Of a stretch of DNA of 40,746 nucleotides, positions 1 to 6,691 are shown in pieces (within the stretch, counting starts at the first letter, position 1; every line of letters begins with the position of its first letter). Source of the DNA: Nitrosomonas sp. (GTDB taxonomy: Bacteria > Pseudomonadota > Gammaproteobacteria > Burkholderiales > Nitrosomonadaceae); assembly GCA_020852475.1 (NCBI GenBank), contig JADZAR010000103.1, positions 1 to 40,746 on the forward strand, given 5' to 3'. The position numbers and the translations under genes are program-made. Below the pieces are notes generated by a model that was given only the letters and a program-made list of their open reading frames with translations, made no database searches and was not told the origin of the DNA.

Positions 1-1025
1 CGCAGATCGCTGCGTTCAATTAATTGCGGTAATTTCCCTGATTTTGCAATTTCAATCTCGCCGTGATTTTCTCGCAACTCCGGTGGAATGTAAGCCAAAC
101 CCACCGCTGCGTACACGGCCGCCTCGGATTCTCCCGCAATACGGACGCCCTCGCGGAACACACCGTATTCATTGATCTTCAACCCTTTTTTTTGCGCCAG
201 GACACGAATCGCAATATTATGTGCTTTCGAGCCGGTAAAATAATGCAATGCGGCGCCATACGATTCTTCCCTGACCACCCGCAAGTCCACCTGCAAGCCA
301 CACTTGAGCATGACGCTGGCACGTGTTGCACCCGCTGATAAAATGTCGATCACTTCATCATAGCGGGTAAACCGTCGCACCACCTCTCCGGCAGTCGCCG
401 TTGTCGCAGTCGTCACAAGAATATCCAGATCGCCAACTGTTTCACGCATACGCCGGTAACTGCCGGCGACAGTAACGCGCACAATCCCGGGCGTGGTCAT
501 CAGGTATTTTTCCAGCGCCTCGGCGTATTGCGCCGAAATCGCCAATTTGAAGCGATGCGCCTGATTCGCATGCGCCTCGATCGCTTGCAGGATATTGTTT
601 TCAGTTTTTTCGCCAAATCCAGGTAAAGCCCGGATCCGGCCATCACGCGCGGCGCGGAGCAATTGTTCCAGTATTTGCGCATCGAGATCATGATAGAGCG
701 TTTTGACCCGCTTGGGGCCCAACCCCGGCAGTTTGAGCAGTTCGGTAATCGCTGACGGCAATTCAGTATGCAAGCGGTCGAGCAGACTGCAATGTCCAGC
801 CGTGACAATTTCCTTAATTTTGCCGGCCAAATCGTCGCCGATTCCGGGTAATTGTGTCAGATCCATGCCTTTTTCCAACAAATGCGACACTTCATTCGGC
901 AATTCACCGATCACGCGCACCGCATTGCGGTACGCGCGAATACGAAACGGGCTGGCGTTCTCAATCTCAAGCAAATCGGCTATTTCTTCAAAGATCACGG
1001 CAATATCAGCATTATGTTTTGGCAT
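1..1025 (-). CDS. polX: DNA polymerase X family (PolX), N-terminal part, cut by window edge
   Basis: Translating the minus strand from the ATG at 1025 gives an open frame of about 341 codons that runs off the left edge. The start is supported by a GGAG about 9 bases upstream. The N-terminus (MPKHNADIAVIFEEIADLL) is that of bacterial PolX. Three helix-hairpin-helix motifs follow (LPGIGDDLAGKI, LPGLGPKRVKTL, LPGFGEKTENNI), then the nucleotidyltransferase signature GSYRRMRETVGDLDIL with the metal-binding Asp pair (DLD), then a region like the PolX palm/thumb (YFTGSKAHNIAIRVLA). Bacterial PolX proteins are about 570 residues and end in a PHP phosphoesterase/exonuclease domain; that domain would lie outside the window. 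The expected role is gap-filling synthesis and 3'-end processing in base-excision repair. Identification of the family is secure; whether the C-terminal PHP domain is present cannot be seen. Confidence 0.93.
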   Translation of the reverse strand, partial: MPKHNADIAVIFEEIADLLEIENASPFRIRAYRNAVRVIGELPNEVSHLLEKGMDLTQLPGIGDDLAGKIKEIVTAGHCSLLDRLHTELPSAITELLKLPGLGPKRVKTLYHDLDAQILEQLLRAARDGRIRALPGFGEKTENNILQAIEAHANQAHRFKLAISAQYAEALEKYLMTTPGIVRVTVAGSYRRMRETVGDLDILVTTATTATAGEVVRRFTRYDEVIDILSAGATRASVMLKCGLQVDLRVVREESYGAALHYFTGSKAHNIAIRVLAQKKGLKINEYGVFREGVRIAGESEAAVYAAVGLAYIPPELRENHGEIEIAKSGKLPQLIERSDL

Positions 1026-1205
1026 GCGCAATAACTCCATTCTTACTGTACAGTGTTTGCTACCAGCTCGAATCATTGATCCAGCGCAATGAAAGTTCAG
1101 ATTAATACATTCCGGCCAGTAAAACTACTACAATGAAAATACGTAGCGATGAATTGAAGGGATGTGTTTTTCCTACTTATAGGGAGCGCAACGCACATTC
1201 AATCC

Positions 1206-1213
1206 AGGAGGAG
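1206..1213 (+). promoter_or_regulatory. Strong ribosome binding site that fixes the hpf start
   Basis: AGGAGGAG lies 6 bases before the ATG at 1220. No comparable site precedes the alternative upstream start at 1133, so it decides the start codon of the hibernation factor. Confidence 0.8.
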
Positions 1214-1219
1214 AAAATT

Positions 1220-1552
1220 ATGGAAGTCACATTGCAAATCACCATGCGGGATATTCCTCATTCTGATGCTTTGGAAAGCCATATCCGTGAGAAAGCAGCA
1301 AAGCTGGAGAAATTTTATCCGCATATTATGCATTGCCGTGTCACTGTTGAGTTACCACACAGGCATCACCATCAAGGCCGGTTATTTGACGTGCGTATTG
1401 ACATGACGGTACCGGGTGGCGAATTGGTGATTAATCGTATTGTCAATGAGGATGTTCATATCGCGGTGCGTGATGCATTCGATGCCGCCAAGCGCCAGCT
1501 GGAGAACTATAGTCACAGACAAGCATCATCTCTACCCGACAAGAGCGCTTAA
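1220..1552 (+). CDS. hpf: Short ribosome hibernation-promoting factor (HPF/RaiA family)
   Basis: The product is 110 residues. An in-frame extension upstream to 1133 exists, but the ATG at 1220 is preceded by an excellent Shine-Dalgarno AGGAGGAG at 1206-1213, so I take that start. The protein begins MEVTLQITMRDIPHSDALES and has the beta-alpha-beta-beta-beta-alpha pattern of the ribosomal S30AE/HPF fold. This includes the early IREKAAKLEKFY helix and a basic, His-rich segment (PHRHHHQGRLF) where the family binds 16S rRNA. It has only the S30AE domain and no long C-terminal dimerisation domain, so it is a short-type HPF or YfiA-like protein. It would bind the 30S subunit in stationary phase or under starvation. 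It sits 7 bases upstream of pncA and is probably co-transcribed with the NAD-salvage genes. The usual rpoN neighbourhood of hpf is absent, so this may be a second, stand-alone copy. Confidence 0.85.
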   Translation: MEVTLQITMRDIPHSDALESHIREKAAKLEKFYPHIMHCRVTVELPHRHHHQGRLFDVRIDMTVPGGELVINRIVNEDVHIAVRDAFDAAKRQLENYSHRQASSLPDKSA

Positions 1553-1559
1553 TATCGTC

Positions 1560-2144
1560 ATGACTATCCGGCTGGTGCCCGGCGACGCGCTGATGATCAT
1601 AGACGTGCAAAATGATTTTCTGCTCGGCGGTAACCTGGAAATCCGCGGCGCGGATGTCATTATGACCCTGTTGAACCGCTATATTGCCCGTTTTCAGATA
1701 CTTCATTTGCCGGTAATCGCAACGCGCGACTGGCATCCGCCAGATCATTGCTCGTTTATCGACCAAGGCGGCCTGTGGCCGCCGCATTGTGTCGCCGGAT
1801 CTATCGGCGCAGCATTCCATGCCCATCTGACATTACCCGCCGATGCGCATATTGTCTCCAAAGCCACCGCGCGTGAAACAGAAGCCTATTCCGCTTTTGC
1901 CGGTAGCGGACTGTTTGAATTACTGCAATCCTTACATATCTGCCGGATTTTTGCCGGTGGCATTGCCACTGAATACTGCGTGCACAATACTGTTATTGAC
2001 GCACTGCAACTCGGCTACTCTGTTGTGATATTGCAAGACGCCATACAAGCGCTTAACCGGCAGCCCAATGACGGACGTCAGGCAGTGCAGGACATGATTG
2101 AGCACGGCGCGCAACCGGCGCATTTTTGTGAGCTGGCCGCATGA
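1560..2144 (+). CDS. pncA: Nicotinamidase (pyrazinamidase)
   Basis: The product is 194 residues, counted from the ATG at 1560, 7 bases after the hpf stop; longer in-frame starts lie inside hpf. It hydrolyses nicotinamide to nicotinate and ammonia in NAD salvage (cytoplasmic cysteine hydrolase, isochorismatase fold). The catalytic triad of the family is visible: Asp15 in IIDVQNDF, Lys101 in IVSKA, and Cys140 in TEYCVHN. The metal-binding set is Asp57, His59 and His63 in the DWHPPDHCSF motif. The segment LWPPHCVAGSIG matches the conserved WPxHCVxGT loop. Length is slightly under the roughly 210 residues of E. coli PncA. It overlaps the next gene, pncB, by 4 bases (ATGA), so translational coupling is likely and the two make a complete nicotinamide-to-NaMN route. 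Confidence 0.93.
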   Translation: MTIRLVPGDALMIIDVQNDFLLGGNLEIRGADVIMTLLNRYIARFQILHLPVIATRDWHPPDHCSFIDQGGLWPPHCVAGSIGAAFHAHLTLPADAHIVSKATARETEAYSAFAGSGLFELLQSLHICRIFAGGIATEYCVHNTVIDALQLGYSVVILQDAIQALNRQPNDGRQAVQDMIEHGAQPAHFCELAA

Positions 2145-3487
2145 ATCCGCTATCCAGTCCGCTATTGGCTGATTTGTACCAATTCACCATGCTGCAAACC
2201 TACCTGGAACAGGACATGCAGCAAACTGCGGTATTCGAATTATTCATGCGCAAACTGCCGCCAGGACGCAATTTCCTGGTTGCAGCCGGATTGGAACAGG
2301 CACTGGAATTTCTCGAGAATCTGACATTCTCAACTGAAGAACTGGAGTGGCTGGCATCCCGTTTTCCACCACACGTCATTCATTATCTCGAACAGTTCCG
2401 CTTCCAGGGCGATGTACACGCCCTGCCTGAAGGCACGATTTTTTTCCCCAACGAGCCGGTTCTGCGTATCACCGCGCCTATGCCTCAGGCGCAACTGGTG
2501 GAATCGCGCATAATCAATCTGCTGCATTTTGAAACACTGATCGCATCGAAAGCAGCGCGCTCGGTGCTGATTGCACCGGACAAACAACTGGTCGATTTCG
2601 GCATGCGTCGCGCACATGGTGCGGAAGCCGGATTATTGGCCGCACGCGCCAGCTATCTCGCGGGTTTTTCCGGTACAGCCACGGTATTGGCCGGGACGCT
2701 ATACGATATTCCGATTTTCGGCACCATGGCGCACGCGTTCATTCAGGCGCATGATGATGAAAGCCAGGCTTTCGAGCATTTCGCCCGTTCACATCCGGAC
2801 AATACCACTTTACTCATCGATACTTATGATACTGAAGCCGGCGCGCACAAAGTTGTTGCCCTGGCAAACAAACTGAAAATCGACAATATCATCATCAAGG
2901 GCGTGCGTCTCGACAGCGGCGATCTGGCGCAACACGCCAGAAATGTCCGTCGCATACTGGATGACGGCGGGCTGTGCGACGTCACCATTTTCGCCAGCGG
3001 CAATCTGGATGAATACAAACTGCAAACATTATTGACTGCCCGCGCACCAATCGATGGTTTCGGTATCGGCACCGCACTGGATGTATCCAACGACGCACCG
3101 GCGCTCGACTGTGCGTACAAACTGCAGGAATTTGCCGGTAAACCCAGGCGCAAACGCTCTGAAGGCAAAGCTACATGGCCGGGCAGAAAGCAGGTTTATC
3201 GCATGTTTAGCCGTGACGGCTGCATCTGCGGCGATACTGTTGCTCTTGAAGATGGTGACCCACAACAAGGCACGCCTTTACTACAGCCGTTTATGCACGC
3301 AGGGAAAAGGCTTCGTCCGAAGCCCTCGCTGCATGCGCTGCGGCAACAAACTTTAATGCATTATCAAAGCCTGCCAACCACAATGATGACCATGGATTGT
3401 GCCGACAATTATCCGGTAGCGATCTCCACTACTTTGCAAGCATTGGCTGCGCAGCTGGATCGGGAACAACTGAAACGCGATCAATAG
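2141..3487 (+). CDS. pncB: Nicotinate phosphoribosyltransferase
   Basis: The product is 448 residues and starts at the ATG inside the pncA stop (ATGA overlap at 2141-2144). It converts nicotinate plus PRPP to nicotinate mononucleotide, the step after nicotinamidase in NAD salvage. Family signatures are the N-terminal SPLLADLYQFTM, the mid-protein DFGMRRAHG, the catalytic-site segment GVRLDSGDLAQ (about residues 255-265), then FASGNLDEYK and DGFGIGTALDVS, which bind phosphate/PRPP. Length agrees with bacterial enzymes of this family. No extra domains are seen. After the stop comes a 219-base gap before the CBS-domain gene, so the hpf-pncA-pncB unit probably ends here, although I see no convincing terminator. 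Confidence 0.95.
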   Translation: MNPLSSPLLADLYQFTMLQTYLEQDMQQTAVFELFMRKLPPGRNFLVAAGLEQALEFLENLTFSTEELEWLASRFPPHVIHYLEQFRFQGDVHALPEGTIFFPNEPVLRITAPMPQAQLVESRIINLLHFETLIASKAARSVLIAPDKQLVDFGMRRAHGAEAGLLAARASYLAGFSGTATVLAGTLYDIPIFGTMAHAFIQAHDDESQAFEHFARSHPDNTTLLIDTYDTEAGAHKVVALANKLKIDNIIIKGVRLDSGDLAQHARNVRRILDDGGLCDVTIFASGNLDEYKLQTLLTARAPIDGFGIGTALDVSNDAPALDCAYKLQEFAGKPRRKRSEGKATWPGRKQVYRMFSRDGCICGDTVALEDGDPQQGTPLLQPFMHAGKRLRPKPSLHALRQQTLMHYQSLPTTMMTMDCADNYPVAISTTLQALAAQLDREQLKRDQ

Positions 3488-3548
3488 TTATTAATGCCAG
3501 AGCGCGATGGTTATATTTCCGCTTTACTGTGCAAATGGAATGGATACC

Positions 3549-3562
3549 TGACAACATTGTCA
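3549..3562. repeat. Short perfect inverted repeat between pncB and the CBS gene
   Basis: TGACAACATTGTCA has two 6-base arms around a 2-base centre. It lies in the 219-base gap upstream of the CBS-domain gene and could be an operator, but nothing else supports a function. Apart from this palindrome and the ribosome binding site near 3695 I see nothing in the gap. Confidence 0.25.
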
Positions 3563-3706
3563 AATAAAACAGAATGGAGCAGAATCGAACCATGTATTGA
3601 AATGTAACAATAATCGCGATCGACCAAACATAAACCGCACCTTTCATGAACATCGGTGCGCGCATAAATTGTAATTTTTTCAATTCAACAGAGAAGGAGA
3701 ATGATT

Positions 3707-4156
3707 ATGTCAGTCGGCGAAATCTGCAATCGTGAAGTCATTGTTATTCAACGCGATGAGCCCGTACTGGAAGCAGCCAGATTGATGCGTGCGTATCATG
3801 TCGGCGCACTCATTGTAATCGATAAACCCAACGGACGCGCGATACCGGTCGGCATCGTCACCGATCGCGATCTGGTCGTGGAAGTACTGGCCACTGAACT
3901 GGATGAAACCGTTATTACCGTCGGCGATATCATGATGCAGGAATTGTTTACCTTGAAGGAAAATACCGCCACGTATGATGCCATCGACTTTATGCGCCGC
4001 AAAACCGTCCGTCGCTTGCCAATCGTCGACGATGCCGGGGAACTGGTTGGTATCTTAACGCTGGATGATGTTTTGGAAATTCTGTCCGAAGAAATGCTCG
4101 ATCTGGCAAAGCTAGTCAGATATGAGCAAAAAAAAGAAACACGATATCGTCCTTAA
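3707..4156 (+). CDS. Two-CBS-domain protein (putative adenine-nucleotide sensor)
   Basis: The product is 149 residues. Two ATGs are possible, 3701 and 3707. The ribosome binding site AAGGAGA ends at 3700, which leaves 1 base before the first but 7 before the second, so I choose 3707 (MSVGEICNREV). The protein consists of two CBS motifs, about residues 7-65 (EAARLMRAYHVGALIV...GIVTDRDLV) and about 80-140 (DAIDFMRRKTVRRLPIVDD...GILTLDDVLEI). They form one Bateman module with the typical (S/T)xxD endings (VTDRD, LTLDD). There is no attached effector domain. Stand-alone CBS pairs usually bind AMP, ATP or SAM and modulate a partner. The partner is not evident here, and the gene looks monocistronic. 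Its stop codon lies beside a degraded mobile-element relic. Confidence 0.85.
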   Translation: MSVGEICNREVIVIQRDEPVLEAARLMRAYHVGALIVIDKPNGRAIPVGIVTDRDLVVEVLATELDETVITVGDIMMQELFTLKENTATYDAIDFMRRKTVRRLPIVDDAGELVGILTLDDVLEILSEEMLDLAKLVRYEQKKETRYRP

Positions 4157-4159
4157 CAG

Positions 4160-4366
4160 ACTGCTGAAAAACCTAATCGCGGCAACTGGCGTAAAACAGA
4201 AACAGATGACGCAAGTAACACGCTGGAAACAATCATGAAATTCGCTCGTAGGCGCGGAGATGTTTGCGCCGAGTAAAAAGTGGCGAATATGCGCGATAAA
4301 TGAATGTTATGTACCTATTCTAACGTCGCAATGGCAGCGTGTAGATAATTTTTCAACAGCCCGTTG
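4160..4366. mobile_element. Degraded IS or MITE-like relic with inverted ends
   Basis: The left end (near 4164) reads GACTGCTGAAAAAC. The right end (near 4344-4358), read on the other strand, gives GGGCTGTTGAAAAATTA. The shared core is CTGyTGAAAAA in inverted orientation about 200 bases apart, with no ORF between. This type of end is common for IS elements in related bacteria. Target-site duplications are not obvious. It fills the gap between the convergent CBS and zur genes. The ends are seen directly; that it is a deletion relic of an IS or a MITE is inference. Confidence 0.45.
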
Positions 4367-4384
4367 AGATCTCTCTTGGTCTGC

Positions 4385-4849
4385 TCAGATAGACTGTATT
4401 TTGCAGCGCTTGCAGATACCATGTAATTCCAGTTGTTTATGCGTTAGCAAAAAGCCTGTGTTTCGAATGCTGTGTTCCAGTTCTTCAATGATCGCTTTTT
4501 TAATACCAACTTCCTTGACGCTGCCGCAGCGATCACAGATAAGAAATTGCGGCATCTCGTGTTGATGATTGCACGCAATATGTGAACATGAAATGTATTG
4601 ACTTGCTGTTTCAAGTTTATGCACCAGCTTTTCTTTAATCAAAAAATCCAGCATGCGGTAAACCGACATGACGGGTAACGATTCCTTGAACTGGTCTTTG
4701 TAGCGCTCCACAATATCATATGCAGAAAGCGGTAAATTGGAATTTAACAGCACCATCAGCACTTTCTTGCGTTTATTGGTCAGCTTGTTTCCTGTTGACG
4801 CGCATGTTTTTTGGGATTTTTCGATGATCTTTTCAATATCAGCCATCAT
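4385..4849 (-). CDS. zur: Fur-family regulator, Zur-like zinc repressor
   Basis: The product is 154 residues, a Fur-superfamily DNA-binding repressor. The N-terminal winged-helix part carries LTNKRKKVLMVLLNSNLPLSAYDI and the recognition-helix region PVMSVYRMLDFLIKEKLVHKLE. The C-terminal dimer/metal part has the His/Cys cluster CNHQHEMPQFLICDRCGSV and a second Cys pair, CKRC, close to the C-terminus, making the two CxxC pairs of a structural zinc site. The pattern HxH...QFLICDxCGxVxE is more typical of Zur than of Fur. Two adjacent ATGs (4849 and 4846) can both serve; there is only a weak ribosome site. It lies 137 bases downstream of a COG0523 GTPase on the same strand, and a ZnuD-like receptor is beyond that. 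The context supports zinc rather than iron. Exact metal specificity is inference. Confidence 0.82.
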   Translation of the reverse strand: MMADIEKIIEKSQKTCASTGNKLTNKRKKVLMVLLNSNLPLSAYDIVERYKDQFKESLPVMSVYRMLDFLIKEKLVHKLETASQYISCSHIACNHQHEMPQFLICDRCGSVKEVGIKKAIIEELEHSIRNTGFLLTHKQLELHGICKRCKIQSI

Positions 4850-4967
4850 TTCATTTATGGTAGTAAAAATTAATTAGTTTTATAAACACACATAATATTC
4901 GGCGTCATTCCTGACAGGCTTATTGGGGTTACGCACAGTGACTGATACCCTATTTTTTGATTGGTTA

Positions 4968-4986
4968 CAGATGCGACTTGCATCTG
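4968..4986. other. Hairpin directly after the COG0523 GTPase gene
   Basis: CAGATGC, a 5-base loop (GACTT) and GCATCTG form a perfect 7-bp stem that touches the stop codon of the minus-strand GTPase gene at 4987. There is no following T-run on the minus strand, so this is at most a weak terminator or mRNA 3'-end stabiliser between that gene and zur. The rest of the 137-base gap shows nothing clear. Confidence 0.35.
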
Positions 4987-6201
4987 CTACGTCTGCCAGG
5001 CGGGAAACGGATCGCGCAATCCAATCCAGCCTGCTTCACCCGCTTCCAGTTCTGCATCGGTCAACAGGCACTCATCCAGCCATTGACACAAAGCATGCCG
5101 ATTAAGGTTTTGTCCAATAAAAACCAGTTCCTGCCGCCGGTCACCGTAAGGTTCCTGCCATTTTTCCATGATCGACTGAATATCGCTCGTATCTTGCGGC
5201 CATTCGCTTCTCGGCACAGCTTTCCAGAACAGTCCGGCATAACCGTGGCGCGCAATACCGCCGGCCTGACTCCACTGTCCTGCATAATCCGGCCGTGTCG
5301 CCAGCCAGAAAAACCCTTTGGAGCGCAGCAGCTTTCCTTCCTTTCCCCACGATTGGTGCAAAAAATCATAAAAACGTTGTGGATGAAATGGTTTTCTGGC
5401 TGAATAGACAAAACTGTCTATACCGTATTCTTCGGTTTCAGGAATATGCTCACCACGCATTTCCTTTAACCAGCCAGGCGCCTCCTGCGCTTGCTCGAAG
5501 CTGAATTTCCCGGTATTCAAGATTCTGGAAAGTTCTACTTGTCCATTTTCGATAGCAATAATTTCCGCTTGCGTATTCAAACATCGCAGAACACTGCGCA
5601 ATTTCCCCAGCGTTTCGACATTAATCAGATCGGTTTTGTTGATCAGAATCACATCACTAAACTCCACTTGATCAACCAGCAGATCGGCGACGCTGCGTTC
5701 ATCGTCTTCTCCCAGGCTTTCGCCGGTTTCCTGAAGCAGATCGGCCTGTTCATAATCACGCAGAAAATTGACTGCGTCGATCACAGTGACCATCGTATCC
5801 AGACGTGCAATTTCAGAGAGACCGATACCAGCCTCGTCAGTAAATGTGAAAGTTTCCGCGATCGGCAATGGTTCCGATATTCCTGTCGATTCTATAATCA
5901 GATAATCAAATCTTTTTTCACTGGCCAGCTTACGCACTGCAATTAACAGATCCTCGCGCAATGTACAGCAAATGCAACCATTGCTGAATTCAATCAACTT
6001 TTCTTCGGATCGATTCCACGCAACCTCTTTTCCGAGGATGGCCGCATCAATATTGATTTCACTCATATCATTGACAATCACGGCGACACGTAATCCTTGC
6101 CGATTCCTCAGAAGGTGATGCAGCACGGTTGTTTTACCCGCACCCAGAAATCCGGAAAGCACGGTTACCGGTAGACGACTGTTATTTTGATGAGTATTCA
6201 T
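4987..6201 (-). CDS. COG0523 (CobW/ZigA/YciC-like) metal-chaperone GTPase
   Basis: The product is 404 residues, a G3E-family P-loop GTPase. Walker A is [10 protein letters not shown] (residues 16-25). The subfamily's metal-binding CxCC motif is CICC at 76-79 ([12 protein letters not shown]). Further motifs are the Walker B-like ESTGISEP and the guanine-specificity NKTD in ILINKTDLI. The C-terminal CobW_C domain occupies about residues 265-400 ([19 protein letters not shown]). There is no long His-rich linker. COG0523 proteins near zur are thought to deliver zinc to client enzymes under zinc limitation. The neighbouring Zur-like gene and the operator-like palindrome at its promoter fit this, so I prefer the zinc role over cobalamin synthesis (no cob genes nearby). 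The start ATG at 6201 has only a weak ribosome site. Confidence 0.88.
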   Translation of the reverse strand: MNTHQNNSRLPVTVLSGFLGAGKTTVLHHLLRNRQGLRVAVIVNDMSEINIDAAILGKEVAWNRSEEKLIEFSNGCICCTLREDLLIAVRKLASEKRFDYLIIESTGISEPLPIAETFTFTDEAGIGLSEIARLDTMVTVIDAVNFLRDYEQADLLQETGESLGEDDERSVADLLVDQVEFSDVILINKTDLINVETLGKLRSVLRCLNTQAEIIAIENGQVELSRILNTGKFSFEQAQEAPGWLKEMRGEHIPETEEYGIDSFVYSARKPFHPQRFYDFLHQSWGKEGKLLRSKGFFWLATRPDYAGQWSQAGGIARHGYAGLFWKAVPRSEWPQDTSDIQSIMEKWQEPYGDRRQELVFIGQNLNRHALCQWLDECLLTDAELEAGEAGWIGLRDPFPAWQT

Positions 6202-6242
6202 TAATTTCAGGTTTAATTTTGTATTTTATATTGAATTCCGCT

Positions 6243-6259
6243 ATGATATAACATATCAT
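6243..6259. promoter_or_regulatory. Candidate Zur operator
   Basis: ATGATAT-AAC-ATATCAT is a perfect 7-base inverted repeat around a 3-base centre, A/T-rich and resembling Fur-superfamily operators. On the minus strand it includes TGTTATA, the half-site of the known gamma-proteobacterial Zur box. It sits 42-58 bases before the GTPase start and overlaps its predicted -10. It could also act on the divergent receptor gene, whose start is about 430 bases away. Confidence 0.5.
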
Positions 6260-6272
6260 TTTAACAATTCAA
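6245..6272 (-). promoter_or_regulatory. Predicted sigma-70 promoter of the COG0523 GTPase gene
   Basis: On the minus strand TTGAAT (6267-6272) and TATATC (6245-6250) are separated by 16 bases. Its -10 lies inside the palindrome at 6243-6259, the arrangement expected for repression by a Fur-family protein. Confidence 0.4.
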
Positions 6273-6691
6273 TGTTTCTTGGTGATTATTTCTGTACCGT
6301 GAATCGGTTGATATTTACTGTTTTGTGCTAACTATGCTGATTGCTGGCATCGTCTTTCAAGATCGGTGTTTTTATCGCTCCTTCTTCCATTATTGGCATG
6401 AAAAATTAGAAGGTTATCGCGTCTCGGAAAGCAAAGTCATTATGTTGAAACATGTTTCTGAACTGAAGTTATTCCCTTCCCCTTAGGCAGTCAGGAACTG
6501 GCTTTGACAATCTCGAGGCGCTTTTTTTCAGCAAAGTGTGACCTAATCTGAATCTATAAAACAATGTATCGACGATGCACCACTACGACAGCTTTTAACT
6601 TGGTAGAACCTGCACAGTGCACAGTGACAATCGACACATCAATCGCAACCTGTTTTCCAGACTCGGCAGGCCAAGAAAAATACTTCTGTTC
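6273..6691. other. Long leader between divergent GTPase and receptor genes
   Basis: This stretch of about 420 bases has no convincing gene. A 50-codon ORF at 6334-6486 (plus) lacks a ribosome site and any recognisable motif. TTGACA near 6504-6509 is a perfect -35 hexamer, but its -10 partner is poor. The region may hold the receptor's promoter and a long 5' leader. Confidence 0.4.

Noticed and set aside
6334..6486. 50-codon plus-strand ORF upstream of the receptor gene (starts MLIAGIVFQDRC)
   Set aside because: There is no ribosome site, no recognisable domain, and it lies in an A/T-rich leader; it may be chance.
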